DNA of 64,000 bases, from the NCBI RefSeq assembly GCF_000317555.1, contig NC_019745.1, positions 2,108,001-2,172,000 on the forward strand, in the 5' to 3' direction. The DNA comes from Gloeocapsa sp. PCC 7428 (GTDB lineage: Bacteria; Cyanobacteriota; Cyanobacteriia; Cyanobacteriales; Chroococcidiopsidaceae). Position numbers and translations under genes: made by a program. This document shows, one piece after another, positions 25,354 through 34,709 of this stretch; within the stretch, counting starts at the first letter, position 1; each line of letters begins with the position of its first letter. The notes under the pieces were generated by a model that saw only the letters and a program-made list of their open reading frames with translations, was not told the origin of the DNA and ran no database searches.

Positions 25354-27798
25354 ATGCGGAATTATTGGCAGCGATTAGCGTTATTGACAGGGATCTCATT
25401 ACTATTTTCTCCTCCGGCTTGGGCACAAACCGTTACAGGTGCAGCAACCGCTGTTGACCAGCAACAGCAAATTGCGCAAACAGTTACTCAAATTACTGGA
25501 GTGAGGATAGACACGACACAGGGCATTGCGGTAGTTTTGGAAACAGCAGGAGTATTATCGCCAACGACTTCAACTGTCGATAATACGTTAATTGCGGATA
25601 TTCCCAACGCCGTGTTGGCATTACCGGAAGAATTTCAAGCCATCAATCCCGCAGAAGGTATTGCCTTAGTGCGCGTGACAAACTTACCTAATAATCAGGT
25701 TCGTGTCGCTATTACCGGAACCGATGCACCGCCGACAGTCGCAGTGCAAGCACAAGCACAACAATTCATTTTCAGCGTGACTCCCACAACCGACGACGAA
25801 ACAATCGAAATTATCGTCACCGGAGAACAAGCAGGCTATGCTGTCACCGAATCTGCTGCGGTAACGCGAACTGATACGCCATTGCGCGACATTCCGCGAT
25901 CGGTGCAAATTATTCCTGAACAAGTTCTCGAAGATCAAGCAGTCTTTCGCGTGACAGATGCGATACGTAATGTCAGCGGAGTCGTGCAAGATGGTGGCTT
26001 TGGTGGAACTATTGATCAGTTGAATATTCGCGGTTTTTCCACGGAAGTTTTTCAGGATGGACAGCGAACCAACAATTTTGGGTTTTTCGATACTGCTAAT
26101 GTTGAGCGAGTTGAGGTATTGAAGGGACCTGCGGCGATTTTATTTGGTAACGTTGAGCCTGGAGGTATTGTTAATCTGGTGCGAAAACAGCCCTTGGCTG
26201 AACCGTTTGCGGCGACAGAACTTCAAGTGGGTAGTTTTGGTTTGTTTCGTCCGAGTATTGATGTTACAGGTCCACTTAATGAGGATCGTAGCGTTTTATA
26301 TCGCCTCAACGTTGCTTACGAACACTTTGATGGATTTCGCGACTTCGAGCAAGATGCCGATCGCATTTTTGTTGCTCCAGCTTTAGCATGGCAAATTAAT
26401 GATGCAACTAGGTTAACGTTTGACTTTAGCTATTTGCGCGACGAACGTCCTATGGATCGCGGCTTTCTTGCCATTGGTCGCGATATTATTGATATTCCTG
26501 TGAGTCGTTTTTTAGGTGAACCTAACGATGTACGGCGGGTTCAAGAAACGACATTTGGGTATCGATTTGAGCATCAATTCACTGACAATTGGACAGTCCG
26601 CAATCGATTGCAAATCATTTCTACCGATACCTTCGATTATCGAGCAGAACCGTTAGAACTTGATGAAGAAACTGGAATTTTGTCGCGTAACTTCCGATCC
26701 AACGATGACGTTTCAGAAACTTACTCTATACAAACTGACGTGCTTGGTCAATTCAACACCGGTTCGGTAGCACATAATGTATTATTAGGAATCGACCTCA
26801 ACCGCAGCACTTTTGGCGGTACGCAACGCCGACTTCCTGCGGGGCTAACACCAGATATTAATATCTTTGATCCGGTTTACAATGTTATCGATCGCCCAAG
26901 TTTGGATGCGCTGACAAACACAGTCCGTAACGGTAGCGATCGCACGGATAGATTAGGAATTTTATTACAAGATCAAGTAACGCTTGCTGATAATCTCAAA
27001 GTATTGCTTGCAGGAAGGTTTGATGTTGTCGATCAGCAAAGCCGCGATAATCTCGAAGCAACAACATCGAGTCGCTCAGATGATGCGTTTAGTCCGACTG
27101 TGGGTGTTGTCTATCAACCAATCGAACCGTTATCGCTCTACGCCAACTTCGCGCGATCGTTTCAACCCAACTTTGGCACGCGCGTAGACGGATCGTTTCT
27201 CGAACCGGAACGCGGAACGCAATTTGAAATTGGTGCGCGGGGCGAGTTACTTGACGGTAGACTCGTAGCCAATCTAGCCCTTTATCAGATTACCAAAACC
27301 AATGTTGCGACAATCGATCCTAACAATCCAGATTTCAGTATTCCCATTGGCGAACAGCGCAGCCGAGGAATTGAACTCGATTTGATTGGACAAATTTCAC
27401 CAGGATGGAACGTTGTTGCTTCGTATGCTCTCATCGATGCCGCAGTTACCGAAAGTAATGATTTACCCGAAGGTAGCCGCATCGCGAATGTGCCGGAAAA
27501 CACCGCCAGCTTGTGGACAACGTATGAACTTCAAAGTGGCGATCTGCGAGGTTTAGGCTTTGGCTTAGGTTTATTCTATGTTGGAGAACGTGCCGGAGAC
27601 TTTGAGGACACATATGATTTACCGAGTTATCTGCGTACCGATGCGGCGATCTTTTACCGACGCGACAACTGGCGGGCAGCAATTAACGTGCAAAACTTAT
27701 TTGATGTCACGTATTTTCGCGGGGTAAACTTCGGTAGAGTTGCCATCGAACCTGGTGCGCCGTTGACTGTTATTGGATCGTTATCCGTTGAGTTCTAA
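25354..27798 (+). CDS. TonB-dependent siderophore receptor 1 with AMIN domain
   Basis: An 814-residue outer-membrane receptor. ATG 25354 gives MRNYWQRLALLTG, a signal peptide ending SPPAWAQ (GTG 25342 and 25351 are also possible). An AMIN domain spans about 30-140, a TonB-box-like EIIVTGEQ near 155, then a plug (LRDIPRSVQIIPEQVLED, DQLNIRGFSTE) and a 22-strand-type barrel ending VIGSLSVEF with terminal Phe. It resembles cyanobacterial hydroxamate/schizokinen-type receptors. Its promoter region and AMIN domain are nearly identical in DNA to those of receptor 2. Confidence 0.9.
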   Translation: MRNYWQRLALLTGISLLFSPPAWAQTVTGAATAVDQQQQIAQTVTQITGVRIDTTQGIAVVLETAGVLSPTTSTVDNTLIADIPNAVLALPEEFQAINPAEGIALVRVTNLPNNQVRVAITGTDAPPTVAVQAQAQQFIFSVTPTTDDETIEIIVTGEQAGYAVTESAAVTRTDTPLRDIPRSVQIIPEQVLEDQAVFRVTDAIRNVSGVVQDGGFGGTIDQLNIRGFSTEVFQDGQRTNNFGFFDTANVERVEVLKGPAAILFGNVEPGGIVNLVRKQPLAEPFAATELQVGSFGLFRPSIDVTGPLNEDRSVLYRLNVAYEHFDGFRDFEQDADRIFVAPALAWQINDATRLTFDFSYLRDERPMDRGFLAIGRDIIDIPVSRFLGEPNDVRRVQETTFGYRFEHQFTDNWTVRNRLQIISTDTFDYRAEPLELDEETGILSRNFRSNDDVSETYSIQTDVLGQFNTGSVAHNVLLGIDLNRSTFGGTQRRLPAGLTPDINIFDPVYNVIDRPSLDALTNTVRNGSDRTDRLGILLQDQVTLADNLKVLLAGRFDVVDQQSRDNLEATTSSRSDDAFSPTVGVVYQPIEPLSLYANFARSFQPNFGTRVDGSFLEPERGTQFEIGARGELLDGRLVANLALYQITKTNVATIDPNNPDFSIPIGEQRSRGIELDLIGQISPGWNVVASYALIDAAVTESNDLPEGSRIANVPENTASLWTTYELQSGDLRGLGFGLGLFYVGERAGDFEDTYDLPSYLRTDAAIFYRRDNWRAAINVQNLFDVTYFRGVNFGRVAIEPGAPLTVIGSLSVEF

Positions 27799-27801
27799 CT
27801 G

Positions 27802-28836
27802 ATGAATAAGCTTCGAGGTGTCGTTCAACGCATCATTTTAGGAGCGATCGCATTTTTGTTCGTCGTCGCCTGCAACGGAAACCGCGTCACCACCGAATTG
27901 GCTACATCAACCGATTGCCGAATCGTGCGCCATACCAAAGGTGAAACTTGTGTCCCTAATAATCCCTAACGGATTGTCACGCTAGGTGGGATAGAAAATC
28001 TCTTAGCACTCGGAATTCAACCGATTGGCAGTGATCTGAGCAATCCCGATCCTCATCTCCAAGGCAAGCTAGAGGCTATTACCAATGTTGGCAGAGATTT
28101 AGGAGAACCGAGTATCGAAGCAATTCTGACGCTCAAGCCTGACTTAATTATTGCAGAAGACTATTTGAGCGTTGACTATCAAATCTTATCCAACATTGCC
28201 CCAACAATCATTATTTCCTTTGAGCATAGCGGACGATGGAAGGACGTTTTCATGGAGTATGCTGCGGCATTAGGAAAAACAGACAAAGCACAACAGGTAA
28301 TGACAGATTATTATGCGCGATTAGAAGATTTTCGCCGACAATATTCAGGTGCGCCCGATCAACTTCAAGTTTCGATTGTACGAGTCTACCCCGATCGCGT
28401 GAATCTTTACTTAAAAGACTCTTTTTGTGGAACTGTGGTAGCCGATGCAGGGCTATCGCGTCCGCCTGCACAAAATTTTGATGCAGCCCAAGCCCAAGCA
28501 CGTTTCGGCAATTCGATTCAATACTCGATCGCTAAGGAACGAATCAAAGATGCTGACGGTGATGTTATGTTTTTGTGGGCGACTGGGGCAAATCAAGAAA
28601 TTGAACGCCAAGCGCAATCGGCAAAAGCAGCCCTCAAAGCTGATCTCCTCTGGTCTAGATTAAAGGCAGTCAAAACAAATCGCGTTTATGAAGTTCCAGG
28701 TTATTGGATTGGTAATGGACCTTTGGCTGCTAATGCAATCGTTGATGACTTGTTTAAGTATCTGATTGAAGCGCAAAGCAATGCATCAGATAAAACGCTA
28801 AAACAACACGCAATGTCAACACCAGAAAAAACCTAA
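27802..28836 (+). pseudogene. Iron-siderophore binding lipoprotein with in-frame stop (codon 56)
   Basis: From ATG 27802, 3 bp after receptor 1, the frame encodes a lipoprotein signal ending FLFVVAC and the start of a FecB/FhuD-type binding protein. At 27967-27969 a TAA falls where the paralogue at 32121 has Gln in its CVPRQPQRVV segment, as expected from one CAA-to-TAA change. The frame then continues open to 28836 with family motifs VNLYLKDSFCGT and YWIGNGPLAAN. Re-initiation at TTG 28165 would give 223 residues with no signal. It is probably a recent nonsense allele; a sequencing error cannot be excluded. Confidence 0.82.
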
Positions 28837-28844
28837 AATTATTT

Positions 28845-29222
28845 ATGACACACATTCTTTTTGTCTGCGAAGCTTGCGGTTTTTCTGCCGAACAGGAACT
28901 TTATGAAGGACAACCAGGCGGAACACACTTGCTTCATCAACTGATGCCACTGTATGAAAATTGGGCAAGAAAGTCAGAACTTGAAATTCAAACTGTGGGC
29001 TGCTTGTGTGCGTGCGACCGCCCGTGTGCGATCGCGCTTGGTGCAACGAGTAAAATTACTTATCTGTTTGGCGATTTACCACCATTAGAAAGTGCTGAGG
29101 CATTGTTAAAGCTAGGTGAATTATATCTCGATAGCGAAGATGGCTATATTCTCCCTGCAAAACTTCCTATGGTTCTTAGAAACCGCCGCTATGCCCGAAT
29201 TCCGCCTGTCCCATCGGTTTAA
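28845..29222 (+). CDS. DUF1636 putative metal-binding protein
   Basis: A 125-residue cytoplasmic protein. Cysteines are at CEAC (near 9-12) and in GCLCACDRPC (near 52-61), a thioredoxin-like [2Fe-2S]-ferredoxin type arrangement. The C-terminus is basic (RNRRYARIPP). It starts 8 bp after the binding-protein gene, so it belongs to the siderophore operon. DUF1636 has no proven function that I know; the setting suggests handling of iron after siderophore import. Confidence 0.78.
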   Translation: MTHILFVCEACGFSAEQELYEGQPGGTHLLHQLMPLYENWARKSELEIQTVGCLCACDRPCAIALGATSKITYLFGDLPPLESAEALLKLGELYLDSEDGYILPAKLPMVLRNRRYARIPPVPSV

Positions 29223-29324
29223 TCTTGAATCATCGCGATCGCATCATGACAATGCCAAGCGCGATCGCACCTTATTCACCCTGTTTTTAGTAAAAGAGCA
29301 AGCTCAATATCTTCACCAGAAAAA

Positions 29325-29363
29325 TTCCGCCTAGCGTTCAAAACATTCCCGCTAGTAGTCAAA
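29325..29363 (+). promoter_or_regulatory. 21-bp direct repeat, predicted AraC-type operator, receptor 2
   Basis: TTCCGCCTAGCGTTCAAA and TTCCCGCTAGTAGTCAAA again 21 bp apart, from 29325 and 29346. They are preceded by a short remnant matching the 3' end of the AraC gene (encoding QKNSA and a stop), which marks the left edge of the duplicated block. The rest of 29223-29324 holds two HIP1-type sites and nothing recognisable. Confidence 0.6.
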
Positions 29364-29495
29364 GCGATCGCCAATAGCACCACAATTTCTTTTACACTTC
29401 TTTTGAAAACGTTTATCAACAGTTTCAGATTCAATCATGTAGGAGAATGTCTACCCTACAGCGATTCTCATTTTCAATAATTGGTGTGTAGAGTG

Positions 29496-31952
29496 ATGCG
29501 GCATTATTGGCAATTGGCATTATTAACAGGATCGTTACTAATTTCTCCTCCGGCTTGGGCACAAACCGTTACAGATGCAGCAACCATTGTTGAACAGCAA
29601 AAGCAAATTGCGCCAACAGTAACTCAGATTACTGGAGTGAGGATAGACACGACACAGGGCATTGCGGTAGTTTTGGAAACAGCAGGAGTATTATCGCCAA
29701 CGACTTCAACTGTCGATAATACGTTGATTGCGGATATTCCCAACGCCGTGTTGGCATTACCTGAAGAATTTCAAGCCATCAATCCCGCAGAAGGTATTGC
29801 CTTAGTGCGCGTGACGAACTTACCTAATAATCAAGTTCGTGTCGCTATTACCGGAACCGATGCACCGCCGACAGTCGAACTACAAGTTGCAACCGAAGGA
29901 TTAGTCTTCGCAGTCACACCCCCCGCAGATGAAGAAATTCAAATTGTCGTGACGGGTGAATTAGAATCGCAAGGTTATTCTGTACCCAATGCAACAACGG
30001 CAACTCGTACAAATACAGAACTGCGCGATATCCCGCAATCGATTCAAGTTCTACCACAACGTGTTTTAGAAGATCAGCAAGTCAACCGTCTGAGTGAAGC
30101 TTTGCGCAACGTTAGCGGTGTCAACGTCGGTGATAGCTTTGGCGGTAGCCTCGATCGAGTTAATATTCGTGGCTTTCAGTCAGATGTATTGCTAGAAGAC
30201 GGTTTTCGTCGTGGCTCATTTATCTTAAGAGGAACTTCTAATGATACTGAACTGATTGAGCGCGTCGAAGTCCTTAAAGGACCTGCATCGGTATTGTATG
30301 GTAATTTGGAACCAGGCGGGGTTGTCAGTGTCGTCACACGGCAACCACAAGCCGATCCAGCTTACACGATTGGCACTGTTGTTGGTAGTTTTGGGTTAGT
30401 GCGTCCGAGTATTGACCTCACAGGACCGCTAGATAGCGATCAACGGCTATTATATCGCTTCACCGCACTGTATGAAGCCGAAGATGGCTTTCGCGACTAC
30501 GAGCAGGATGTGAATCGCTTTGTGCTAGCGCCATCACTAACATGGAATTTGAGCGATCGCACCGCTTTGACATTCAATTTTACCTACGCAGATGCAGAAC
30601 GTCCGTTCGATCGCGGTCTTCCGGCGATTGGTAATCGAGTTGCCGATGTACCGCGCGATCGCTTATTTCAAGATCCGAGTGCGATCACCCAAGCTGAAGA
30701 ACTGAGTGCCGGCTATCGATTAACGCATAACTTTAACGACAATTGGCAACTGCGTAACTCGTTTCGCTACCTCTCAGTTGATACTTTTGACTTTCGCATT
30801 GAAAGCTGGACTATTGAAGATGATGGCACACTCGATCGCCGCTGGCGATCTAACGACGACTATGATGAAGTTTATTCATTTCAAACTAATGTCGTTGGCG
30901 AATTTACTACAGGTAATGTTGAGCATACACTTTTAGCCGGAGTCGATTTTAACCGCAGTACCACCCAAGGTACGCAACGCCGTTTACCAGGCGATCCAAG
31001 TTTCTTTCTCAATATCTTTACTCAAGAAGGCGATCCAATTTCGCGTCCTAATCTCGACGATCTCACGTTGGTAGTGCGTAGTGACACCAGTCGAGAAAAT
31101 AATGTTGGCTTGTATTTACAAGATCAAATTACGCTGAGTGAAAGTCTGAAAATTTTAGCAGGTGGACGATTTGACGTTTACGATTTACAATCGTTAGATA
31201 GCTTATCAAATACCGAAGCCGAAGATACTGTTCAACGTTTTACGCCTCGCCTTGGTGTGGTGTATCAGCCTAGTCGCGAAGTGTCGCTTTATGGTAGCTA
31301 TAGTCAAGCTTTTACGCCTAACATTTTTGGTCGAACCGCCGATGGCTCTTTTCTCGATCCAGAACTTAGCGAACAATTTGAAATTGGCGTACGCGGCGAG
31401 TTTGCGGATGGTCGATTGATTGCCAACCTTGCAGCTTATAATCTGATTAAGCGGAATGTGGAAGGTCCCGACCCATTAAACCCAGATTTTGCAATTGCAG
31501 TGGGGAAAATCAGAAGTCGCGGAATTGAACTTGATGTCACAGGTGAAATTCTACCAGGATGGAATGCGATCGCATCCTATGCTTATACCGATGCTGAAGT
31601 CACAGAGGATAACTATTATCCTGCGGGAAATCGTCCTAATAATGTTCCTAGAAACAGCGCCAGCGTTTGGACTACGTACGAATTTCAAGAAGGAAATTTA
31701 CAAGGGCTAGGCTTTGGTGTGGGATTGTTCTTTGTTGGCGAACGTTCTGGCGACTTTGATAACACTTATGAGCTTCCTAGCTATGTTCGCACCGATGCAG
31801 CATTATATTACCGTCGCGACAACTGGCGGGCTGCATTAAACTTCCAAAATTTATTTGATGTCAACTACATCCGCAGCAGTGAAGGATTTCGCGAAGCAAA
31901 TGCACCAGGTGCGCCCTTTACGGTGATCGGTTCCTTATCTATCACTTTTTAA
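29496..31952 (+). CDS. TonB-dependent siderophore receptor 2 with AMIN domain
   Basis: An 818-residue paralogue of receptor 1 from ATG 29496. It has a signal peptide ending SPPAWAQ and an AMIN domain nearly identical in DNA to receptor 1. A TonB-box-like IQIVVTGELE leads into the plug (LRDIPQSIQVLPQRVLED, DRVNIRGFQSD) and a barrel ending VIGSLSITF. Beyond the AMIN domain the two receptors are clearly diverged, so they probably take different siderophores. The stop codon is abutted by a GGTAACT/GGTAATT heptamer array. Confidence 0.9.
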   Translation: MRHYWQLALLTGSLLISPPAWAQTVTDAATIVEQQKQIAPTVTQITGVRIDTTQGIAVVLETAGVLSPTTSTVDNTLIADIPNAVLALPEEFQAINPAEGIALVRVTNLPNNQVRVAITGTDAPPTVELQVATEGLVFAVTPPADEEIQIVVTGELESQGYSVPNATTATRTNTELRDIPQSIQVLPQRVLEDQQVNRLSEALRNVSGVNVGDSFGGSLDRVNIRGFQSDVLLEDGFRRGSFILRGTSNDTELIERVEVLKGPASVLYGNLEPGGVVSVVTRQPQADPAYTIGTVVGSFGLVRPSIDLTGPLDSDQRLLYRFTALYEAEDGFRDYEQDVNRFVLAPSLTWNLSDRTALTFNFTYADAERPFDRGLPAIGNRVADVPRDRLFQDPSAITQAEELSAGYRLTHNFNDNWQLRNSFRYLSVDTFDFRIESWTIEDDGTLDRRWRSNDDYDEVYSFQTNVVGEFTTGNVEHTLLAGVDFNRSTTQGTQRRLPGDPSFFLNIFTQEGDPISRPNLDDLTLVVRSDTSRENNVGLYLQDQITLSESLKILAGGRFDVYDLQSLDSLSNTEAEDTVQRFTPRLGVVYQPSREVSLYGSYSQAFTPNIFGRTADGSFLDPELSEQFEIGVRGEFADGRLIANLAAYNLIKRNVEGPDPLNPDFAIAVGKIRSRGIELDVTGEILPGWNAIASYAYTDAEVTEDNYYPAGNRPNNVPRNSASVWTTYEFQEGNLQGLGFGVGLFFVGERSGDFDNTYELPSYVRTDAALYYRRDNWRAALNFQNLFDVNYIRSSEGFREANAPGAPFTVIGSLSITF

Positions 31953-32115
31953 GGTAACTGGTAATTGGTAACTGGTGATTGGTGATTGGCGATTGGCGAT
32001 CGCTCATTTTAGTTTGTAATCATAGAATCGTCGCTATTACCCATTAACGCCAGTTGCTACAACGGAGGACACCTCCGCAACGCACTGGCTCCCCATTACC
32101 TATTACCTATTACCC
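31953..32115. repeat. GGTAATT and ATTACCT heptamer arrays flanking a palindromic segment
   Basis: Units GGTAACT, GGTAATT, GGTAACT, GGTGATT, GGTGATT, GGCGATT begin directly after the receptor 2 stop codon. At 32089-32115 the complementary ATTACCT units occur. Between them, near 32050-32085, lies a CAACGGAGG/CCTCCG palindrome. It separates receptor 2 from its binding-protein gene. Confidence 0.75.
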
Positions 32116-32120
32116 GACAA

Positions 32121-33116
32121 ATGTTGTATGTGATATTTAATTGCAAAATGCTTCATCGTATCTATCGTCGCATTCGCTTTGGCTTATTAACGATCTTGAC
32201 GGTCTCGATTGTGGCTTGCACAAGCAATGATCGTGTTGCAGTTGATGCTGATTGTTACACAGTACAACACGTTGCTGGAGAAACTTGCGTACCGCGTCAG
32301 CCTCAGCGAGTTGTGGCGTTAGATAGTGTAACATTTGAATATTTGTTGTCTTTAGGCATTCGTCCGATTGGTGCTGTCTCTAGTACATTTGCAGCAGACT
32401 TGCAGCAAGACTTAACAGAAGTTGCAGATATCGGTAGCACAGGCGAACCTAATCTTGAAAAGATACTGGCACTCCAACCAGATCTGATCGTAGGTATAGA
32501 CTACTATCAAACAATTTATTCGCAATCTTCGCAAATTGCACCTACTGTCCTTTATGAAGTTGAACACAGTGGAAAATGGAATGAGATCTTTCTAAATTTT
32601 GCCCAAATGTTGCAAAAAGGCGAGGTTGCTCAGCAGGTGATGAACGATTACTACACGCGCCTAGAGCAATTCAAACAACAGATGGGGGAACGTCTTAAAA
32701 ATACAGAAGTCTCTGTTGTTCGTATCTATCCAGAGCGAATCAATCTTTACCTCAAAGATTCTTTCTGCGGCACTATTTTACAAGATGCTGGATTACCTCG
32801 TCCCCCAGCGCAGGCGATCGCCGCCGATGAGGCTCAAAAGCGATTTGGCAATCCAATTCAAACATCAATTAGCCGCGAATTGCTATCTCAAGCCGATGGT
32901 GATGTTATGTTCGTTTGGACAGGTGAAAATACCGTCGAAGCTAATCAGCAAGCTCAACAAAAACTAGCACAATTAAAGTCCGATCCACTTTGGCAAAAAT
33001 TGGAAGTGGTACAGCAAAACAAAATTTATCAAGTACCAAGTTACTGGATTGGAAGTGGTCCAATTGCTGCCAATTTAGTAGTTGATGACTTATTTAAGTA
33101 TCTGATTAATAGGTAA
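32121..33116 (+). CDS. Iron-siderophore ABC transporter binding lipoprotein
   Basis: A 331-residue periplasmic binding protein of the FecB/FhuD/BtuF type, which delivers ferric siderophore to an inner-membrane ABC transporter. The signal ends LTVSIVAC, a lipobox. Family features are TCVPRQPQRVVALD, PDLIVGIDYY, NLYLKDSFCGT and the C-terminal SYWIGSGPIAANLVVDDL. ATG 32148 (MLHRIYRRIRFG) may be the true start; neither has a clear ribosome site. It is the intact paralogue of the interrupted gene at 27802. No permease or ATPase gene is in the window. Confidence 0.88.
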   Translation: MLYVIFNCKMLHRIYRRIRFGLLTILTVSIVACTSNDRVAVDADCYTVQHVAGETCVPRQPQRVVALDSVTFEYLLSLGIRPIGAVSSTFAADLQQDLTEVADIGSTGEPNLEKILALQPDLIVGIDYYQTIYSQSSQIAPTVLYEVEHSGKWNEIFLNFAQMLQKGEVAQQVMNDYYTRLEQFKQQMGERLKNTEVSVVRIYPERINLYLKDSFCGTILQDAGLPRPPAQAIAADEAQKRFGNPIQTSISRELLSQADGDVMFVWTGENTVEANQQAQQKLAQLKSDPLWQKLEVVQQNKIYQVPSYWIGSGPIAANLVVDDLFKYLINR

Positions 33117-33163
33117 GAACAAAGTAACTTTAGAAAAAATAAAAAATTATAGCCCTAATCACT

Positions 33164-33330
33164 AGATCTCCTGCGTGAAGAGAATCGCGTATAAATTTGC
33201 TAGCTAAATAAAAGAAAGTCCATCGACCTCGTCTTACCCATAAAAATCTTGTTTTAGTGTACGAAGGTACACTTTGCTTGAGTAGCCCCGAAGGAAGTCG
33301 CAGGGCGTCTGTGATTCATGCAGGAGGTCT
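33164..33330. mobile_element. MITE-like 167-bp interspersed repeat, best-preserved copy
   Basis: Terminal inverted repeats AGATCTCCTGCGTGAA (33164-33179) and TTCATGCAGGAGGTCT (33315-33330) match at 14 of 16 positions when aligned as complements. Inside are an aagtcc hairpin, the palindrome GTGTACGAAGGTACAC, and a GGAAGTCGCAGGGCGTCTG segment. It has no ORF. Related copies lie at 8755, 12836, 23412 and 46150. ACT flanks both ends and could be a target duplication. Confidence 0.65.
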
Positions 33331-33455
33331 ACTCATAGTGATTTCCCTAGTTAGATTTTAACCCTGACCTCTGATCTCTGTCCCTGCTGCTATGCCCGAA
33401 TTCCTCCTGTGCCAGCAGTTCATTAGAAATAAATCGCAGTAGAATTGACTTACTT

Positions 33456-33884
33456 CTACAATCTTTGATGATACTCCAAATATTTCTGCTGTAGTTCTGC
33501 GGGTACAGGAACCGGACGCCTTGTTGTCAAGTCAATAAAACAGCCTGTTTGTTCCGCAGTTGCTGCAATAATACCATCGACAGATATTTCAGCATTGACA
33601 AACCATTTCATCGTTTTTAGTTTACTAATCCACATTCTGCCTATGGGTTTATCAACCAAAGTAATCGATTTTTTGTAATCAATCTGTGTTTGAATAAGCA
33701 AGGGTGCAACGCCATTTTGAAGTTGTTCTTCAATCGGTAAATGATTTACCAAAATTTCACAGCGTAAATCTTCTAACCAGCGAATGAATACAATATTACT
33801 AACAATGCCTGCAAAATCTATATCGTAAGTTCGTACAGATAACGGTAGCGCAATTTCAAAAGGTAAAAGCTTTTCGCGATTCAT
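33456..33884 (-). CDS. Hotdog-fold acyl-CoA thioesterase (4HBT family)
   Basis: A 142-residue protein from ATG 33884 (MNREKLLPFEI); reading is open to 33965 but those residues look like a spurious extension. The hotdog signature RTYDIDFAGIVSNIVFIRWLED is at about residues 18-39, with the catalytic-type Asp in the DIDFAGIV segment. Relatives hydrolyse aromatic or 1,4-dihydroxy-2-naphthoyl-CoA esters; a part in phylloquinone synthesis is possible but not shown. It stands alone. Confidence 0.75.
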   Translation of the reverse strand: MNREKLLPFEIALPLSVRTYDIDFAGIVSNIVFIRWLEDLRCEILVNHLPIEEQLQNGVAPLLIQTQIDYKKSITLVDKPIGRMWISKLKTMKWFVNAEISVDGIIAATAEQTGCFIDLTTRRPVPVPAELQQKYLEYHQRL

Positions 33885-34084
33885 AAATTGAGCTTGAATA
33901 CTATAACAATAAAAATAACAAACTGCTGAGCTAGCAACAAGAATATACGGGTACGTAATTTTCAAATTGAATCAAATTTTAAATCTTACTCACAGGGGAT
34001 GCGATCGCACTTTAATTCATTGAAGATATTTTTGTACTTTAATCAATAACACAGACTGTACCGTTTCATTATCTTGCAGCAGTA

Positions 34085-34696
34085 GTGAAAAAACGTAAGA
34101 TTACTTCCAAGCTCAAAAAGTTTAAGAGGTATTGGCAGCAACAAATTCATAATTGGTTTTGGCGCATAATCAATCTGCGCGGGACTCCACAATCCATAGC
34201 CAGAGGCTTAGCTGTAGGAGTATTCGCAGGGTTATTTCCTCTGTTTGGTTTCCAAACACTAATTGGCATAGCTTTAGCAATTTGGTTCAAAGGCAATAAG
34301 TTAATGGCAACCGCCGGAACCTGGATCAGTAATCCATTAACATATATTCCAATCTTTTTGTTTAACTTTCAAGTTGGTCGTTGGCTACTTGGCAATCAAG
34401 ATTTGGCTTTTACTTCTACAAGCGTTGCGAGTTGGCGGCAATTTTTAGAACTCGGAACCGAAATTATATTTGTATTATTTGTTGGTTGCTTTGTTGTAAG
34501 TTTAACGTGTGCGATCGCCAGTTACTACATAGGCATAATCCTCGTTCGCTATTTACGTCAGCGTGCCATCAAGCAACAACCTTCTCAACCAAACTCGCAT
34601 CACAATCAACCACTATCTTATCGCTCAAAATACTACACAGCCAATAAACTTAATCGTTCTAAAACAAAATGTACGCCTAAGGATAACGAATTATAA
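34085..34696 (+). CDS. DUF2062 membrane protein
   Basis: A 203-residue protein starting at GTG 34085 with a basic N-terminus. DUF2062 core: TPQSIARGLAVGVFAGLFP (residues 34-52) and GTWISNPLTYIPIFLFNFQVG near 80-100, with three to four membrane segments. The C-terminal 45 residues are hydrophilic and Ser/Asn/Gln-rich. Function of the family is unknown. It ends 13 bp from the convergent SGNH hydrolase stop. Confidence 0.8.
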   Translation: MKKRKITSKLKKFKRYWQQQIHNWFWRIINLRGTPQSIARGLAVGVFAGLFPLFGFQTLIGIALAIWFKGNKLMATAGTWISNPLTYIPIFLFNFQVGRWLLGNQDLAFTSTSVASWRQFLELGTEIIFVLFVGCFVVSLTCAIASYYIGIILVRYLRQRAIKQQPSQPNSHHNQPLSYRSKYYTANKLNRSKTKCTPKDNEL

Positions 34697-34709
34697 TTAA
34701 AAATAATTT

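Noticed and set aside
27967-27969. TAA in the binding-protein gene as a recoding (readthrough) signal
   Set aside because: No selenocysteine or pyrrolysine context applies to TAA, and a single CAA-to-TAA change explains it.
29116-29334. 72-codon ORF ending QKNSA
   Set aside because: It is out of frame over the DUF1636 gene; only its last few codons matter, as a duplicated remnant of the araC 3' end.
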